DNA from: Psychromonas sp. Urea-02u-13
GTDB lineage: Bacteria > Pseudomonadota > Gammaproteobacteria > Enterobacterales > Psychromonadaceae
DNA length: 32,856 bases
Reading direction: 5' to 3'
Assembly (NCBI RefSeq): GCF_002835995.1
Contig: NZ_PJBZ01000083.1
Location: forward strand, 1 to 32,856
The notes below the pieces were generated by a model. That model was given only the letters and a program-made list of their open reading frames with translations, was not told the origin of the DNA and ran no database searches. Below are positions 16,733-25,014 of this stretch, in pieces (position 1 is the stretch's first letter; every line of letters starts with the position of its first letter). The position numbers and the translations under genes are program-made.

Positions 16733-18526
16733 ATGCGTAAACAAACGATATCATTTGCAATAACCCGGTTTGTTGCATTGATTTGTATCTTATTAGCCTT
16801 GTTAATCACGACATTAGTGATTAACAAAGTGGTTGACTCTAATAAGCAACTTCAGCGTCATGACAATAAACGAGAAGCCAATGCGATTAGTGATAAATAT
16901 AAAACATTTTTAAATGACCGTTTAATTTTGCTACAGGAGCACAGTAAGTTCCCGCTTATGTTACAAACATTGATGCAGCCAGAGAGCCATTTAGGAAAAG
17001 TCAGTGATTTTATGGCTGAACTGACTATTTTGGGTAAACAATACAATGAAATACTCATCGATTTTTCGGGTCATACCATCTATTCAAGCCAAGCACATTC
17101 AACCAACTATCATAGAAAACCTTGGTTACAGCCTTTATTAAACTCTCAGGAAACAAGCGCGGTGCAATTGGTCATGATTGATCAACAATATTACTGGGTA
17201 CTCGCATCAGCCATTAATTATCATGGTATAAGCCAAGGTGTTTTATTAATTGAGATTCCTATTGGCGAAATTTATCAACAGACTCAAAGCAATAACATAC
17301 TAGATGGTTTGGACATTGAAATTATTCATAAAAAAACCAGTGTTATTCGTTTTGGAGAAAAAATCAGTGGCCAAGCAGTTGATATAAAGTGGGAAATACT
17401 ACCGATTACTTTACGTGTCACTTTTGATCAAAAAACACTGACACCACAACTCCATAGCCTAATTTTTGAAATTGCATTTATCATCGCGGCCATTACATTA
17501 GTAATATTAATTACTGCTTACCTATATGCATATGTCACCTTTGTTAAACCCTTAGTCTCATTAGCTGATGCGACAGAGCAGCTTGAGCAGGGGCAACGTC
17601 AGCCAGTGTTACATGAAAATATAAGAATTTTGGAGTTTTCGCGTTTATTCAAAAAATTTAATAACATGGTCAGAAAAGTCGAACAACGCGAGGTCTCATT
17701 AAAAGCAGCAAACGAACAATTAACACAGGCAAATCTAGACAGAAAGCTCAGCGAGTCACAATTAGTACAGTCAGAAAAAATGGCCAGTATCGGTATATTA
17801 GCAGCAGGTATGGCACATGAAATAAATAACCCCATCGGTTTTATCAAAAGTAATATTAATGTCTTCCAAGAATATGTACAGAGCCTGACAGCTTATATAG
17901 AAGAGCAAAAGCAGCTGTTATCTGATGAGCAACATCAGCAGCAACAACAATTAGCCGACAAACACGATATTGACTATATTCTCACAGATTTAACGCAACT
18001 ATTAGCAAGCTCAATGACTGGCGTAGAGCGAGTCAGCGAAATAGTGATCAACTTGAAAGATTTTTCTCGTTTAGATGCACCAGAAAAAACATTAATGGAT
18101 GTCAATGAAGGTTTACAGGCCACCATAAAAATGGCTCATAATGAAATAAAATACCATTGTGAATTACATTTACAGTTAGGAGAGCTCTCTCAGATAATGG
18201 CCTACCCAGGCAAGCTCAACCAAGTCTTTATGAATCTGATTATTAACGCGGGGCAAGCAATAACAGATAAAGGCGATATCTACATACGCACTTTTCAAAG
18301 TAATGGTTTTATTATTGTTGAAATTGAAGATACAGGAAGTGGTATTAAAGCAGAGGACTTGAAAAGTATATTCACTCCTTTTTACACCACCAAGGAGGTG
18401 GGAAAAGGAACGGGTCTTGGATTATCTATCTGCCATAATATTATTAAACAGCATGATGGACGAATTGAAGTGCATTCTGAAGTGGGTAAAGGCACTACTT
18501 TTGCTATTTACCTCGCCATTGAATAG
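16733..18526 (+). CDS. Membrane sensor histidine kinase
   Basis: The 597-residue inner-membrane kinase has a first membrane segment at about 5-31 and a periplasmic sensing region at about 32-242 (Cache-like by position and length, not confirmed). A second membrane segment lies at about 243-268, then a HAMP-type linker and a coiled coil to about 350. The H box is EKMASIGILAAGMAHEINNP with phospho-acceptor His362. The ATPase domain has N box NQVFMNLIINAGQAI, G1 IEDTGSGI, F box FTPFYTTK and G2 GKGTGLGLSI. It has no receiver domain, so it must pass phosphate to a separate protein; two response-regulator genes lie just downstream. The ATG at 16733, 9 bases after AAGG, is preferred to the TTG at 16724. 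Confidence 0.92.
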   Translation: MRKQTISFAITRFVALICILLALLITTLVINKVVDSNKQLQRHDNKREANAISDKYKTFLNDRLILLQEHSKFPLMLQTLMQPESHLGKVSDFMAELTILGKQYNEILIDFSGHTIYSSQAHSTNYHRKPWLQPLLNSQETSAVQLVMIDQQYYWVLASAINYHGISQGVLLIEIPIGEIYQQTQSNNILDGLDIEIIHKKTSVIRFGEKISGQAVDIKWEILPITLRVTFDQKTLTPQLHSLIFEIAFIIAAITLVILITAYLYAYVTFVKPLVSLADATEQLEQGQRQPVLHENIRILEFSRLFKKFNNMVRKVEQREVSLKAANEQLTQANLDRKLSESQLVQSEKMASIGILAAGMAHEINNPIGFIKSNINVFQEYVQSLTAYIEEQKQLLSDEQHQQQQQLADKHDIDYILTDLTQLLASSMTGVERVSEIVINLKDFSRLDAPEKTLMDVNEGLQATIKMAHNEIKYHCELHLQLGELSQIMAYPGKLNQVFMNLIINAGQAITDKGDIYIRTFQSNGFIIVEIEDTGSGIKAEDLKSIFTPFYTTKEVGKGTGLGLSICHNIIKQHDGRIEVHSEVGKGTTFAIYLAIE

Positions 18527-18545
18527 GTCAGTAAAAGAATTCCTC

Positions 18546-18580
18546 TATATGCCATTAATAAGTGACTTTAATAGCATATA
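18546..18580. terminator. Stem-loop between convergent kinase and regulator genes
   Basis: TATATGC/GCATATA continues across one C-A mismatch into ATTAA/TTAAT, about 12 bp in all with a 9-base loop. It lies 20 bases after the kinase stop and 30 bases from the end of the convergent regulator. No clear T run follows, so intrinsic termination is doubtful. Confidence 0.4.
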
Positions 18581-18609
18581 AAGTTAAACGAGTTTGTAAG
18601 CGTATAAAC

Positions 18610-20046
18610 TTACCAACTCATTTTTTTACGATAGATTGTTGAAGGGCTTACCTCTAATAACGCAGCTGCCTTAGGTACATTACCAGCACAAAAATCAATA
18701 GCAGCTTCAATCGCTAACTTCTCTACCTTCCATAAGGGCAAAACTTCGGTCATCGGAGTGACTTCAACTGGTACCGTCGCTTCCTGAATCTTGTTAGATA
18801 CTTTTTTAGTCGTCACTAAAGGCTGACTTGCCACCGTGGTAGATAAGGATTTTATTATCATTTCCGAGGTTATCTGTGTCCCTGTGTTTAATACCACCAT
18901 CGCATGAAAGATATTTTCAAGTTGGCGAATATTCCCTGGCCAATCGTAATCACAGATTATTTTAATCACATCTCGTGATAATTGAGTGAAATGCTTATTT
19001 TCTATTTTTGAGTATTTCTTTAAAAAATATTTTGCGATTAACACTAAATCATTACCTCTATCACGCAAGGCAGGCAAACTTAATGAAATAACGTTTAAAC
19101 GATAATAAAGATCATCACGGAACTCTCCGTCTAATACGGCTTGCCCTATTGAGAGCGAAGATGCAGAAATAATCTGAGCATCAAACTTAACCACCTTATT
19201 TGAACCTAATGGGCTAAATTCTCTTTCTTGTACCACCCTTAATAGCTTGGCTTGTAATGGTTTTGACAAGGTCGTTATCTCATCAAGGAATAACGTGCCT
19301 TTTCCGGCAGACGCAAACAAACCATCATGCGCATTACTCGCACCAGTAAAAGCCCCTTTTATATGGCCAAATAACTGCGACTCCATTAAGTTTTCACTAA
19401 AGTTTGCACAATTAACAGCAACAAAAGGCTGATCTTTATGAAAGCCCTCTTGATGACACGCTTTCGCCACCAATTCTTTACCAGTACCAGTTTCACCGGT
19501 AATAAAAATAGGCGCATTCGTTGTGGAGGCTTGGCTAATACTATGAAATAACTCAAACATCGTTTCATCTGCAGCAATGATGCCATGGAAGTTAATCGGA
19601 GAGTTTATTAATAATGCTTCATTCGTTGAACTCTGTTGGATAGTTTCGCTATCACTGGTTAGCGCTTTATTAACTATAAAATTAAGTTCTTTGTTATCCC
19701 AAGGTTTACAGATAAAGCGCTGCACAATACCGCTATTGAACGCGCCAGATATTTTTTGAAAGTCTTGATAGCCAGACAAAATAATACGCTGTGAACCAGG
19801 CCATTTATTTTTTACTCGCTGTAAAAACTCACAACCTTCCATTTCTGGCATATGCTGATCTGAAATAACTAATTGAGGCTGATTACTTTGGCAATATTCA
19901 AGCGCTTCATAAGCAGACGTAAAGGTCATTAACGTCGCGTTAATATTGCGTAACGCACGCTGTAGAGCACTCAATATATTATGATCATCATCAACCAATA
20001 TCACCAGCGGTTGGGCGTGATGAAAGTCTTCATCAAATAACGACAT
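18610..20046 (-). CDS. NtrC-family sigma-54-dependent response regulator
   Basis: The 478-residue protein has a receiver domain at residues 13-130 with acidic pair Asp20/Asp21, phospho-acceptor Asp63 in VISDQHMPEMEG and the conserved Lys in CKPWDNKEL. The sigma-54 AAA+ domain follows: Walker A GETGTGKE near residue 185, the sigma-54 contact motif GAFTGA near 235, Walker B GTLFLDEI and the R-finger region YYRLNVISLSLPALRDR. A Fis-type helix-turn-helix (GNVPKAAALLEVSPSTIYRK) ends the protein. All activator motifs are intact, so it should drive sigma-54 promoters; its targets are not apparent and I found no -24/-12 site in the adjacent spacer. It is convergent with the kinase and divergent from a second regulator sharing its receiver type. 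Confidence 0.95.
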   Translation of the reverse strand: MSLFDEDFHHAQPLVILVDDDHNILSALQRALRNINATLMTFTSAYEALEYCQSNQPQLVISDQHMPEMEGCEFLQRVKNKWPGSQRIILSGYQDFQKISGAFNSGIVQRFICKPWDNKELNFIVNKALTSDSETIQQSSTNEALLINSPINFHGIIAADETMFELFHSISQASTTNAPIFITGETGTGKELVAKACHQEGFHKDQPFVAVNCANFSENLMESQLFGHIKGAFTGASNAHDGLFASAGKGTLFLDEITTLSKPLQAKLLRVVQEREFSPLGSNKVVKFDAQIISASSLSIGQAVLDGEFRDDLYYRLNVISLSLPALRDRGNDLVLIAKYFLKKYSKIENKHFTQLSRDVIKIICDYDWPGNIRQLENIFHAMVVLNTGTQITSEMIIKSLSTTVASQPLVTTKKVSNKIQEATVPVEVTPMTEVLPLWKVEKLAIEAAIDFCAGNVPKAAALLEVSPSTIYRKKMSW

Positions 20047-20317
20047 TGCTACTCCATTGTGTATATACCAAGCAGGTTAATCAGGGGTCAGTCATGCTGA
20101 TTTAAATAAGCAACTTCAGTACTTGGTATTAGTTAGTTTAAGAATAGGAAATGTTCACTGAATTGGTAGCCATTATTTGCAAATTGCGACGCTAAATACG
20201 ATAACAAGATCATGCTTTTTACTTTAAGTGACTGTAACTGAATAACAACGAGTAGCGGAACGTACATTTTGTAAATTTGCATCTAAACTAAGTGCATTAT
20301 GGGAAAAGGAAGTGAAA
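20047..20317. other. Divergent promoter region of the two response regulators
   Basis: This 271-base spacer separates two divergent regulator genes. It contains a TA-flanked inverted repeat at 20065-20129, listed separately. No sigma-54 site with correct GG-N10-GC spacing was found. No convincing sigma-70 promoter stands out on either strand. Confidence 0.5.
20065..20129. repeat. 65-bp nested inverted repeat with TA-CCAAG ends, MITE-like
   Basis: ATACCAAG (20065-20072) and CTTGGTAT (20122-20129) are perfect inverted copies, and an inner pair AATCAG (20079-20084)/CTGATT (20097-20102) lies between. The outer ends share the ATACCAA/TTGGTAT tips of the mobile repeat at 32273-32724. It begins 19 bases upstream of the sigma-54 regulator start, so it could instead be an operator. 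Confidence 0.4.
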
Positions 20318-21607
20318 ATGAATAAACCCTCGTTATTGATCATTGATGATGAAAAGGATGTATTGAGTGCGCTTGAACGGTTATTACGTAAAGAGTTTCG
20401 TCTATTTCTTTTCACTGAACCACTAAAAGCATTAGCCTTTTATAAAGAAACCCCTATCCCATTGGTGTTATCTGATATGCGTATGCCTGATATGGATGGC
20501 GCCACTTTATTAGGTGAAATAGCCAAAATATACCCAAAATCACAGCGCCTTCTGCTTACCGGTCATTCAGATTTAGACTCAACAGTGGCGGCGGTTAATC
20601 AAGGTCATATTAGTCACTACTTCCATAAGCCTTGGGACAACCAAGAATTAGTCAGCGCACTGAAGCGTGCTTTTATTGATTACCAGCGCTTGCTTCTGCC
20701 GATCAAATTGCTAAAACAGAAGCAACACAAAAATGTCCAGCTTAGCCAAGAAAATGATTCATTGTTGCAAACTGTCCGAGAGAATCAATTACAGTTAGAT
20801 GAAAATTTACACCACTCTCATCAAACCGAAGCGCACTTTGTCGAAATTTACGCAAATATGATCTGCTTACATACCCAAGATAATACCGGCCATAATCAGC
20901 GAATCGCTAGCCAAGCACGTTTTATCGTAGAACAAGCTGGCTACGACTCACAAACCATAGCGCAGATACACTTAGCCACTTTATTATATGAAACAGGGAA
21001 ATTAGCAATACCACAAACACTGCTCAGTAGTTGTTACGATAATTTAAATAAGCATCAACAAACCAGCTACAACCAGTTTTATCAACTCGCAGAGAATATT
21101 ATGCAGCCTGTTGATACATTTAAAGAAATAACACAGATGATCAAACATATCCCAGAAAATTATGATGGCTTAGGCTTGCCAGATCATTTAGCAGCAGAAG
21201 CGATTCCTTTTGCATCACGGTTAATCGCTATTTTAGCGGCTTTTGATAACCTGTTATTAGCCAGAAAGATGCCCTTAGCTTGCTCCTTTGTTAAAGCCAA
21301 AGAAATCATTGAAGGGCAAGCAGGAAAACTTTATGACCCAGTACTTGTTGAGGCTTTTTCATCGCTAATGGAAAACTTTAATTATTCAGAGAGTGCTCCC
21401 ATAGAATACTTAATTAACGCGACACAATTACGTGCGGGCATGCAGCTAACACAAGATGTTCATAATACTCATCAAGCGGTTTCTATGACTAAGGGGACTG
21501 AGATGACACAAGTCAATGTTGATAAGTTATTACGCCTCGAAAAATCACAGCAAGAGGCGCTACTTATTTTTGTGCATACAATAGCGCCTTCAGAGAGTGG
21601 TCATTAG
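20318..21607 (+). CDS. Response regulator with degenerate HD-GYP domain
   Basis: The 429-residue protein has a receiver domain at 1-120 (Asp10/Asp11, phospho-acceptor Asp53 in VLSDMRMPDMDG, Lys in HKPWDNQEL). A helical linker at about 130-180 leads to a domain aligned with HD-GYP phosphodiesterases. The order is right: an early His (GHNQRIASQA), then LLYETGKLAIP where active members have LHDIGKIGIP, then ENYDGLGLPDHL where they have HHERxDGxGYP. The HD pair, the later histidines and the GYP tyrosine are therefore altered, and cyclic-di-GMP hydrolysis is unlikely. It may act as a binding or output adaptor. The ATG at 20318 has AAAAGGA 7 bases upstream; the GTG at 20312 is too close to it. Confidence 0.88.
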   Translation: MNKPSLLIIDDEKDVLSALERLLRKEFRLFLFTEPLKALAFYKETPIPLVLSDMRMPDMDGATLLGEIAKIYPKSQRLLLTGHSDLDSTVAAVNQGHISHYFHKPWDNQELVSALKRAFIDYQRLLLPIKLLKQKQHKNVQLSQENDSLLQTVRENQLQLDENLHHSHQTEAHFVEIYANMICLHTQDNTGHNQRIASQARFIVEQAGYDSQTIAQIHLATLLYETGKLAIPQTLLSSCYDNLNKHQQTSYNQFYQLAENIMQPVDTFKEITQMIKHIPENYDGLGLPDHLAAEAIPFASRLIAILAAFDNLLLARKMPLACSFVKAKEIIEGQAGKLYDPVLVEAFSSLMENFNYSESAPIEYLINATQLRAGMQLTQDVHNTHQAVSMTKGTEMTQVNVDKLLRLEKSQQEALLIFVHTIAPSESGH

Positions 21608-21635
21608 AATGATTCATTTACCCAAAAAACTGATT

Positions 21636-22337
21636 CTATAAACAGTTAATAACAACACTTTGGGTAAACGTTTCACCTAATTTTGTATTAGCCATAAATA
21701 AGGGGTCATACATTGCTAGGGCATCGGCTGTCGGAGCAGACTCATTAGAGGGGGAAAATAAAGGATCAAAAACATCCTGTTCAATATTTTTGGGAGGTTC
21801 AACGATATTAAGTTGGCAATCCCCTCGAAAATGCTCACTAAGTTGAATATCATCCAGCTGTAACCAAAGAAAGTCCACAAAGTAACTATCTTCATATATT
21901 TGTAAATTCAGCTCAGTGATCGGCAGGGGCAATGGCTTATCTAACTCCAGAAAGAAATTTAACGTCAGCTTATAATCTTCAAGTACTAATGTTGCCTTTT
22001 GTGGCGTTTTAAAAGCTAACGTTTGGCCATGCATTTTAAAATGCGTGAAATAATGGCTTTCTTTAATATTAGCTAACATTTCCGACGCTAATATTTGTAA
22101 TGTTTGTTGCTGATTTTCGGCACTCAGATTTGTTCCGTCTAATGCATCTGACGTGGTGATTAAATCAAATGTCCAAAACATAGTTAGCCCAGTGAGCTGT
22201 TTATCGTTGCCTTCTATTTCAGTGAAAACAGAAACCCATGAATGCGGATGTGCTTTAAGCGTAGAAATTTGTAGCAAAAATAAAGTAATAAATGCATAAA
22301 AGATAACACGGAAAAAGTGGAATGGACTGTGATGCAT
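21636..22337 (-). CDS. DUF1007 family periplasmic protein
   Basis: The 233-residue exported protein has a signal peptide (hydrophobic run YAFITLFLLQI, cut near TLKA-HPHS). The mature start HPHSWVSVFTEIEG and the LTGLTMFWTFDLITTSDAL block are the hallmarks of DUF1007. The early histidines (HPH) may bind metal. In many proteobacteria DUF1007 genes sit beside an RcnA-type nickel/cobalt permease and are thought to serve it; no permease is present here. The C-terminal third (Asp/Pro/Ala-rich, DPLFSPSNESAPTADALAMY) looks like an extension of low complexity. It faces the HD-GYP-like gene with only 28 bases between the stops. Confidence 0.82.
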   Translation of the reverse strand: MHHSPFHFFRVIFYAFITLFLLQISTLKAHPHSWVSVFTEIEGNDKQLTGLTMFWTFDLITTSDALDGTNLSAENQQQTLQILASEMLANIKESHYFTHFKMHGQTLAFKTPQKATLVLEDYKLTLNFFLELDKPLPLPITELNLQIYEDSYFVDFLWLQLDDIQLSEHFRGDCQLNIVEPPKNIEQDVFDPLFSPSNESAPTADALAMYDPLFMANTKLGETFTQSVVINCL

Positions 22338-22414
22338 AATTAGAAACCTTCATGCCATACAAGCTTCAATAGAAGCGAAAGTGTGTAGTGATGAAATAAT
22401 ACCAGAACGAAGAA

Positions 22415-22444
22415 ACAAAAAAGGCTTCATTATGAAGCCTTTTT
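22415..22444. terminator. gpsA terminator
   Basis: AAAAAGGCTTCA and TGAAGCCTTTTT flank TTA. The T run on the minus strand fits termination of gpsA, 22 bases after its stop; the hairpin is symmetrical and could also work rightward. Confidence 0.88.
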
Positions 22445-22466
22445 AGATGTTGTCGATAAACAAAAG

Positions 22467-23471
22467 CTACTCGCCTTTTTTATCTCGAGAAAGTAATGCA
22501 ACAGCAGCTTCTTTTACGCCTTTATTTTGATAAAGCACATAATAAATCTGCTCACAGATTGGCATTTCAATATCAAAACATTTAGCAAGGTTATAAACTT
22601 CTTCAGTATTACGGAAGCCTTCAACAACTTGTCCAATTTCAACCTGCGCCTGTTCAATGCCCTTACCCTGTCCTAGCGCAAGACCGAAACGTCGGTTTCT
22701 AGATTGGTTATCAGTACACGTTAGGACTAAATCCCCTAAACCGGCCATGCCCATAAATGAGGCTTCTTTGGCACCCAGTGCAACACCTAAACGTGTTAAC
22801 TCAGCTAAACCGCGGGTAATCAATGCGGTACGTGCATTAGCGCCAAATCCTAGGCCATCGGCAAGACCAGCACCAATTGCAATCACATTTTTAACTGCGC
22901 CACCTAGCTGGACAGCAGTAAAATCATCAGAAATATAGGTTCTAAAGTTGCTTCTATTATGGAATAAGTCTGCAATATCTTGGGTAAAGTCAGGATGAGA
23001 ACCCGCAACCGCAACGGCAGTCGGTAATCCCTTCGCCACTTCCATCGCAAAGGTTGGCCCTGAAATAACAGCCAAAGGATATTGATCACCTAATACATCT
23101 TTTGCAACTTCTTGCAGTAAACGTCCCGTTTTTGCCTCTAAGCCTTTAGTAGCCCAAGCAATACGGTGTTCAGATGTTAATAAAGGTTTAATTTGTTCAA
23201 GCACCAATCCAAACACATGGCTTGGTACAACCAATAAAATGGTATTAGTGGCACGTAAACACGTTGCTAAATCAGCTTCTGCTGTTAACAATTCAGGAAA
23301 AGAAACACCTGGTAAAAACGCCCTGTTTTCACCCTCTTTTTGTAAGCGATCGATATGATCTGCTTCGTGTCCCCACAATAATGTTGGGTGACCGTTTCGA
23401 GCCAAAGATACAGCAAGGGCGGAGCCATATGACCCCGCCCCTAAGACTGTAATGGCTGTTTTATCTGCCAT
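22467..23471 (-). CDS. gpsA: NAD(P)+-dependent glycerol-3-phosphate dehydrogenase GpsA
   Basis: The 334-residue cytoplasmic enzyme reduces dihydroxyacetone phosphate to glycerol-3-phosphate for phospholipid synthesis. The N-terminal Rossmann motif is [20 protein letters not shown]. Other conserved blocks are [16 protein letters not shown], the catalytic Lys in [21 protein letters not shown] and the C-terminal [11 protein letters not shown] and GKGIEQA segments. Length is usual (E. coli 339). It is the last gene of yibN-grxC-secB-gpsA, the same order as in E. coli, but a hairpin before it may limit read-through from secB. The usual next gene, cysE, is absent here. Confidence 0.97.
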   Translation of the reverse strand: MADKTAITVLGAGSYGSALAVSLARNGHPTLLWGHEADHIDRLQKEGENRAFLPGVSFPELLTAEADLATCLRATNTILLVVPSHVFGLVLEQIKPLLTSEHRIAWATKGLEAKTGRLLQEVAKDVLGDQYPLAVISGPTFAMEVAKGLPTAVAVAGSHPDFTQDIADLFHNRSNFRTYISDDFTAVQLGGAVKNVIAIGAGLADGLGFGANARTALITRGLAELTRLGVALGAKEASFMGMAGLGDLVLTCTDNQSRNRRFGLALGQGKGIEQAQVEIGQVVEGFRNTEEVYNLAKCFDIEMPICEQIYYVLYQNKGVKEAAVALLSRDKKGE

Positions 23472-23491
23472 CTAAATACCTATTATTGATA

Positions 23492-23525
23492 GCAAAAACA
23501 CTAGTGCCTTATAGGGCCTAGTGTT
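23492..23525 (-). terminator. secB terminator upstream of gpsA
   Basis: On the minus strand AACACTAGGCC pairs with GGC(A)CTAGTGTT (one bulged base) and is followed by TTTTTGC. It lies between the secB stop and the gpsA start, so it could uncouple gpsA from secB expression. Confidence 0.65.
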
Positions 23526-23537
23526 GTTGCCATTAGA

Positions 23538-24023
23538 TTAAGAATCTAATGCTACAGTTTCAGCCGCTTTTGCTGCTTCAGCTTGCTTTTGTACCATTGC
23601 ATTTTGGAATAATGCATCAAAGTTTACAGGAGCAAGGTTAAGCTGTGGGAAAGTACCGCGAGTTACTAAGCTTGAAACCGCTTCACGTGCGTATGGGAAA
23701 AGGATGTTAGGGCAGAAAGCGTTTAAACAATGCGCCATTTGTGGGCCTTCAAGTTGACCAACTGAGAAGATACCTGCTTGTTGTACTTCACATAGGAAAG
23801 CAACATCTTCGCCTACTTTTGCAGTTGTTGTTAGTGTTAATACAACTTCAAAAACGCCATCTTCAAGCTTTTGGCTTTTAGTATCGATATCCATTGATAC
23901 TTCTGGCGCCCATTCTTTTTTAAAGATAGTTGGAGAGTTAGGGCATTCAAAAGAGATATCTTTTACAAAGATACGTTGAATGTTGAATTCGATTTGTGCA
24001 GCTTGCTCTTGTTGTTCAGCCAT
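23538..24023 (-). CDS. secB: Protein-export chaperone SecB
   Basis: The 161-residue cytoplasmic chaperone keeps preproteins unfolded and delivers them to SecA. Conserved parts include [20 protein letters not shown] (residues about 10-29), the [10 protein letters not shown] segment, [11 protein letters not shown] and the C-terminal core [20 protein letters not shown] with [12 protein letters not shown]. Length and sequence are typical (E. coli 155). AAGGGAA precedes the ATG. It follows grxC after a 118-base gap that holds two small inverted repeats. Confidence 0.97.
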   Translation of the reverse strand: MAEQQEQAAQIEFNIQRIFVKDISFECPNSPTIFKKEWAPEVSMDIDTKSQKLEDGVFEVVLTLTTTAKVGEDVAFLCEVQQAGIFSVGQLEGPQMAHCLNAFCPNILFPYAREAVSSLVTRGTFPQLNLAPVNFDALFQNAMVQKQAEAAKAAETVALDS

Positions 24024-24086
24024 GGTATTCCCTTAATTAAATGTATTTATAATTGTAGTTATGAGCGCAACATTCCTGTCGCATGT

Positions 24087-24128
24087 TACCCGTTATAATT
24101 CGGGTATTTCTACGCAAAATCCTTTGCG
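24087..24128. other. Two small inverted repeats between grxC and secB
   Basis: TACCCG (24087-24092) pairs with CGGGTA (24101-24106) around TTATAATT. CGCAAA (24113-24118) pairs with TTTGCG (24123-24128). Neither has a T run, so they are not clear terminators; the first encloses an AT-rich -10-like core and could be a secB operator. Confidence 0.35.
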
Positions 24129-24141
24129 AAAAATTTTTAAA

Positions 24142-24393
24142 TTAATGACTCAGTAGTTTATCTAGTTCGCCACTGCGCTCTAGCGCATAAAGCTCATCAC
24201 AACCACCGGTAGATTGGCCGTTAATAATAAGCTGAGGGACAGATGTCGCCCCCGTCAATGCTGTCATTTCCGCTCGTACTGCCGCTTCTGATACATCAAC
24301 TTCTGTGTACGTTACTTGTTTACTATCAAGCAATTGTTTTGCTCGTGTGCAATATGGACACCAAGCTGTCGTATGAATAATTACAGTTGCCAT
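24142..24393 (-). CDS. grxC: Glutaredoxin 3 (GrxC)
   Basis: The 83-residue dithiol glutaredoxin uses glutathione to reduce disulfides in the cytoplasm. The active site is CPYC at residues 12-15 in HTTAWCPYCTRAK. The cis-proline motif TSVPQLIINGQ and the glutathione-binding GGCDEL follow. Size is that of E. coli GrxC (83). It starts three bases after the yibN stop, so the two are cotranscribed, as in E. coli. Confidence 0.96.
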   Translation of the reverse strand: MATVIIHTTAWCPYCTRAKQLLDSKQVTYTEVDVSEAAVRAEMTALTGATSVPQLIINGQSTGGCDELYALERSGELDKLLSH

Positions 24394-24396
24394 TAT

Positions 24397-24825
24397 TTAC
24401 TTCTTAGTTGTTGGTAAGTTAGCAGACTTCCATCCACCCATACCTGAAAACAGGTTAGTGACCTGCGTAAACTCTGCTTTTACTAACTTTGCAGCTGCAC
24501 TTGCAGAACGAGTACCTGATTCACAGACAACTATAATGGGGGTCTGCTTATTATTTTCAATAGCAGAGAAATTTCCTTTTTCAATTTGTGACAGAGTTAT
24601 GTTTTTTGCATTAACAATGTGGCCATTTTGAAAGTCATCCTTTGAGCGTACATCAACAACAATTGCATCTTGCTTGTTAATTAACAAAGTCGCTTCTTGC
24701 GCGGTAATGCTTTTAACACCACTGATTTTATCTTTTACTAAGCTGTGGATTAACATAACGGCAATAGCAACCCAAGCAAGTGACAACATCGGATTGTTTG
24801 ATAAAAAGTCTATATATTCTTGCAT
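24397..24825 (-). CDS. yibN: Rhodanese-like membrane-anchored protein YibN
   Basis: The 142-residue protein has a single N-terminal membrane segment (MLSLAWVAIAVMLIHSLV) and a rhodanese domain at about 45-135. The active-site loop CESGTRSAS carries the catalytic Cys; the family moves sulfur atoms or reacts with thiols. The frame is open to 24879, but the ATG at 24825 gives the conserved start MQEYIDFLSNNPML, the E. coli length (143) and an AAAGAG site upstream. First gene of yibN-grxC-secB-gpsA, divergent from gpmI. Recently YibN has been linked to the YidC insertase; whether that holds here is not visible. Confidence 0.92.
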   Translation of the reverse strand: MQEYIDFLSNNPMLSLAWVAIAVMLIHSLVKDKISGVKSITAQEATLLINKQDAIVVDVRSKDDFQNGHIVNAKNITLSQIEKGNFSAIENNKQTPIIVVCESGTRSASAAAKLVKAEFTQVTNLFSGMGGWKSANLPTTKK

Positions 24826-24944
24826 TATTTTGCTCTTTCTAAGGTTAAAGGAAAAAATCGTTGCGATTATATCAAGCAAAGTGCATTTTAATTACTATAA
24901 AAGTAAATAAATAACGTAAAGTTTCGCTTCAATTGATCCACGCA

Positions 24945-24972
24945 GTGACAAGTCTCTCAAATGTAGTAAAAT
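24945..24972 (+). promoter_or_regulatory. Likely gpmI promoter
   Basis: -35 GTGACA (24945-24950) and -10 TAAAAT (24967-24972) with a 16-bp spacer, 42 bases before the gpmI start. ATAAGGA precedes the ATG as ribosome binding site. Confidence 0.55.
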
Positions 24973-25014
24973 CACGCCATGCTATTTTATTATTAATCTT
25001 ATAAGGAAATCGAC

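Noticed and set aside
17921-17955. Short CAG/CAA-rich repeat suggesting a variable tract
   Set aside because: It encodes a Gln-rich stretch in the kinase between the H box and the ATPase domain; the repeats are irregular and unlikely to slip.
20076-20100. Possible sigma-54 promoter (GG...GC) between the regulator genes
   Set aside because: Only a distorted match with GG-N10-GC spacing exists (the -24 lacks GCAC and the -12 lacks TTGC). The other candidate near 20164 has 12 bases between GG and GC.
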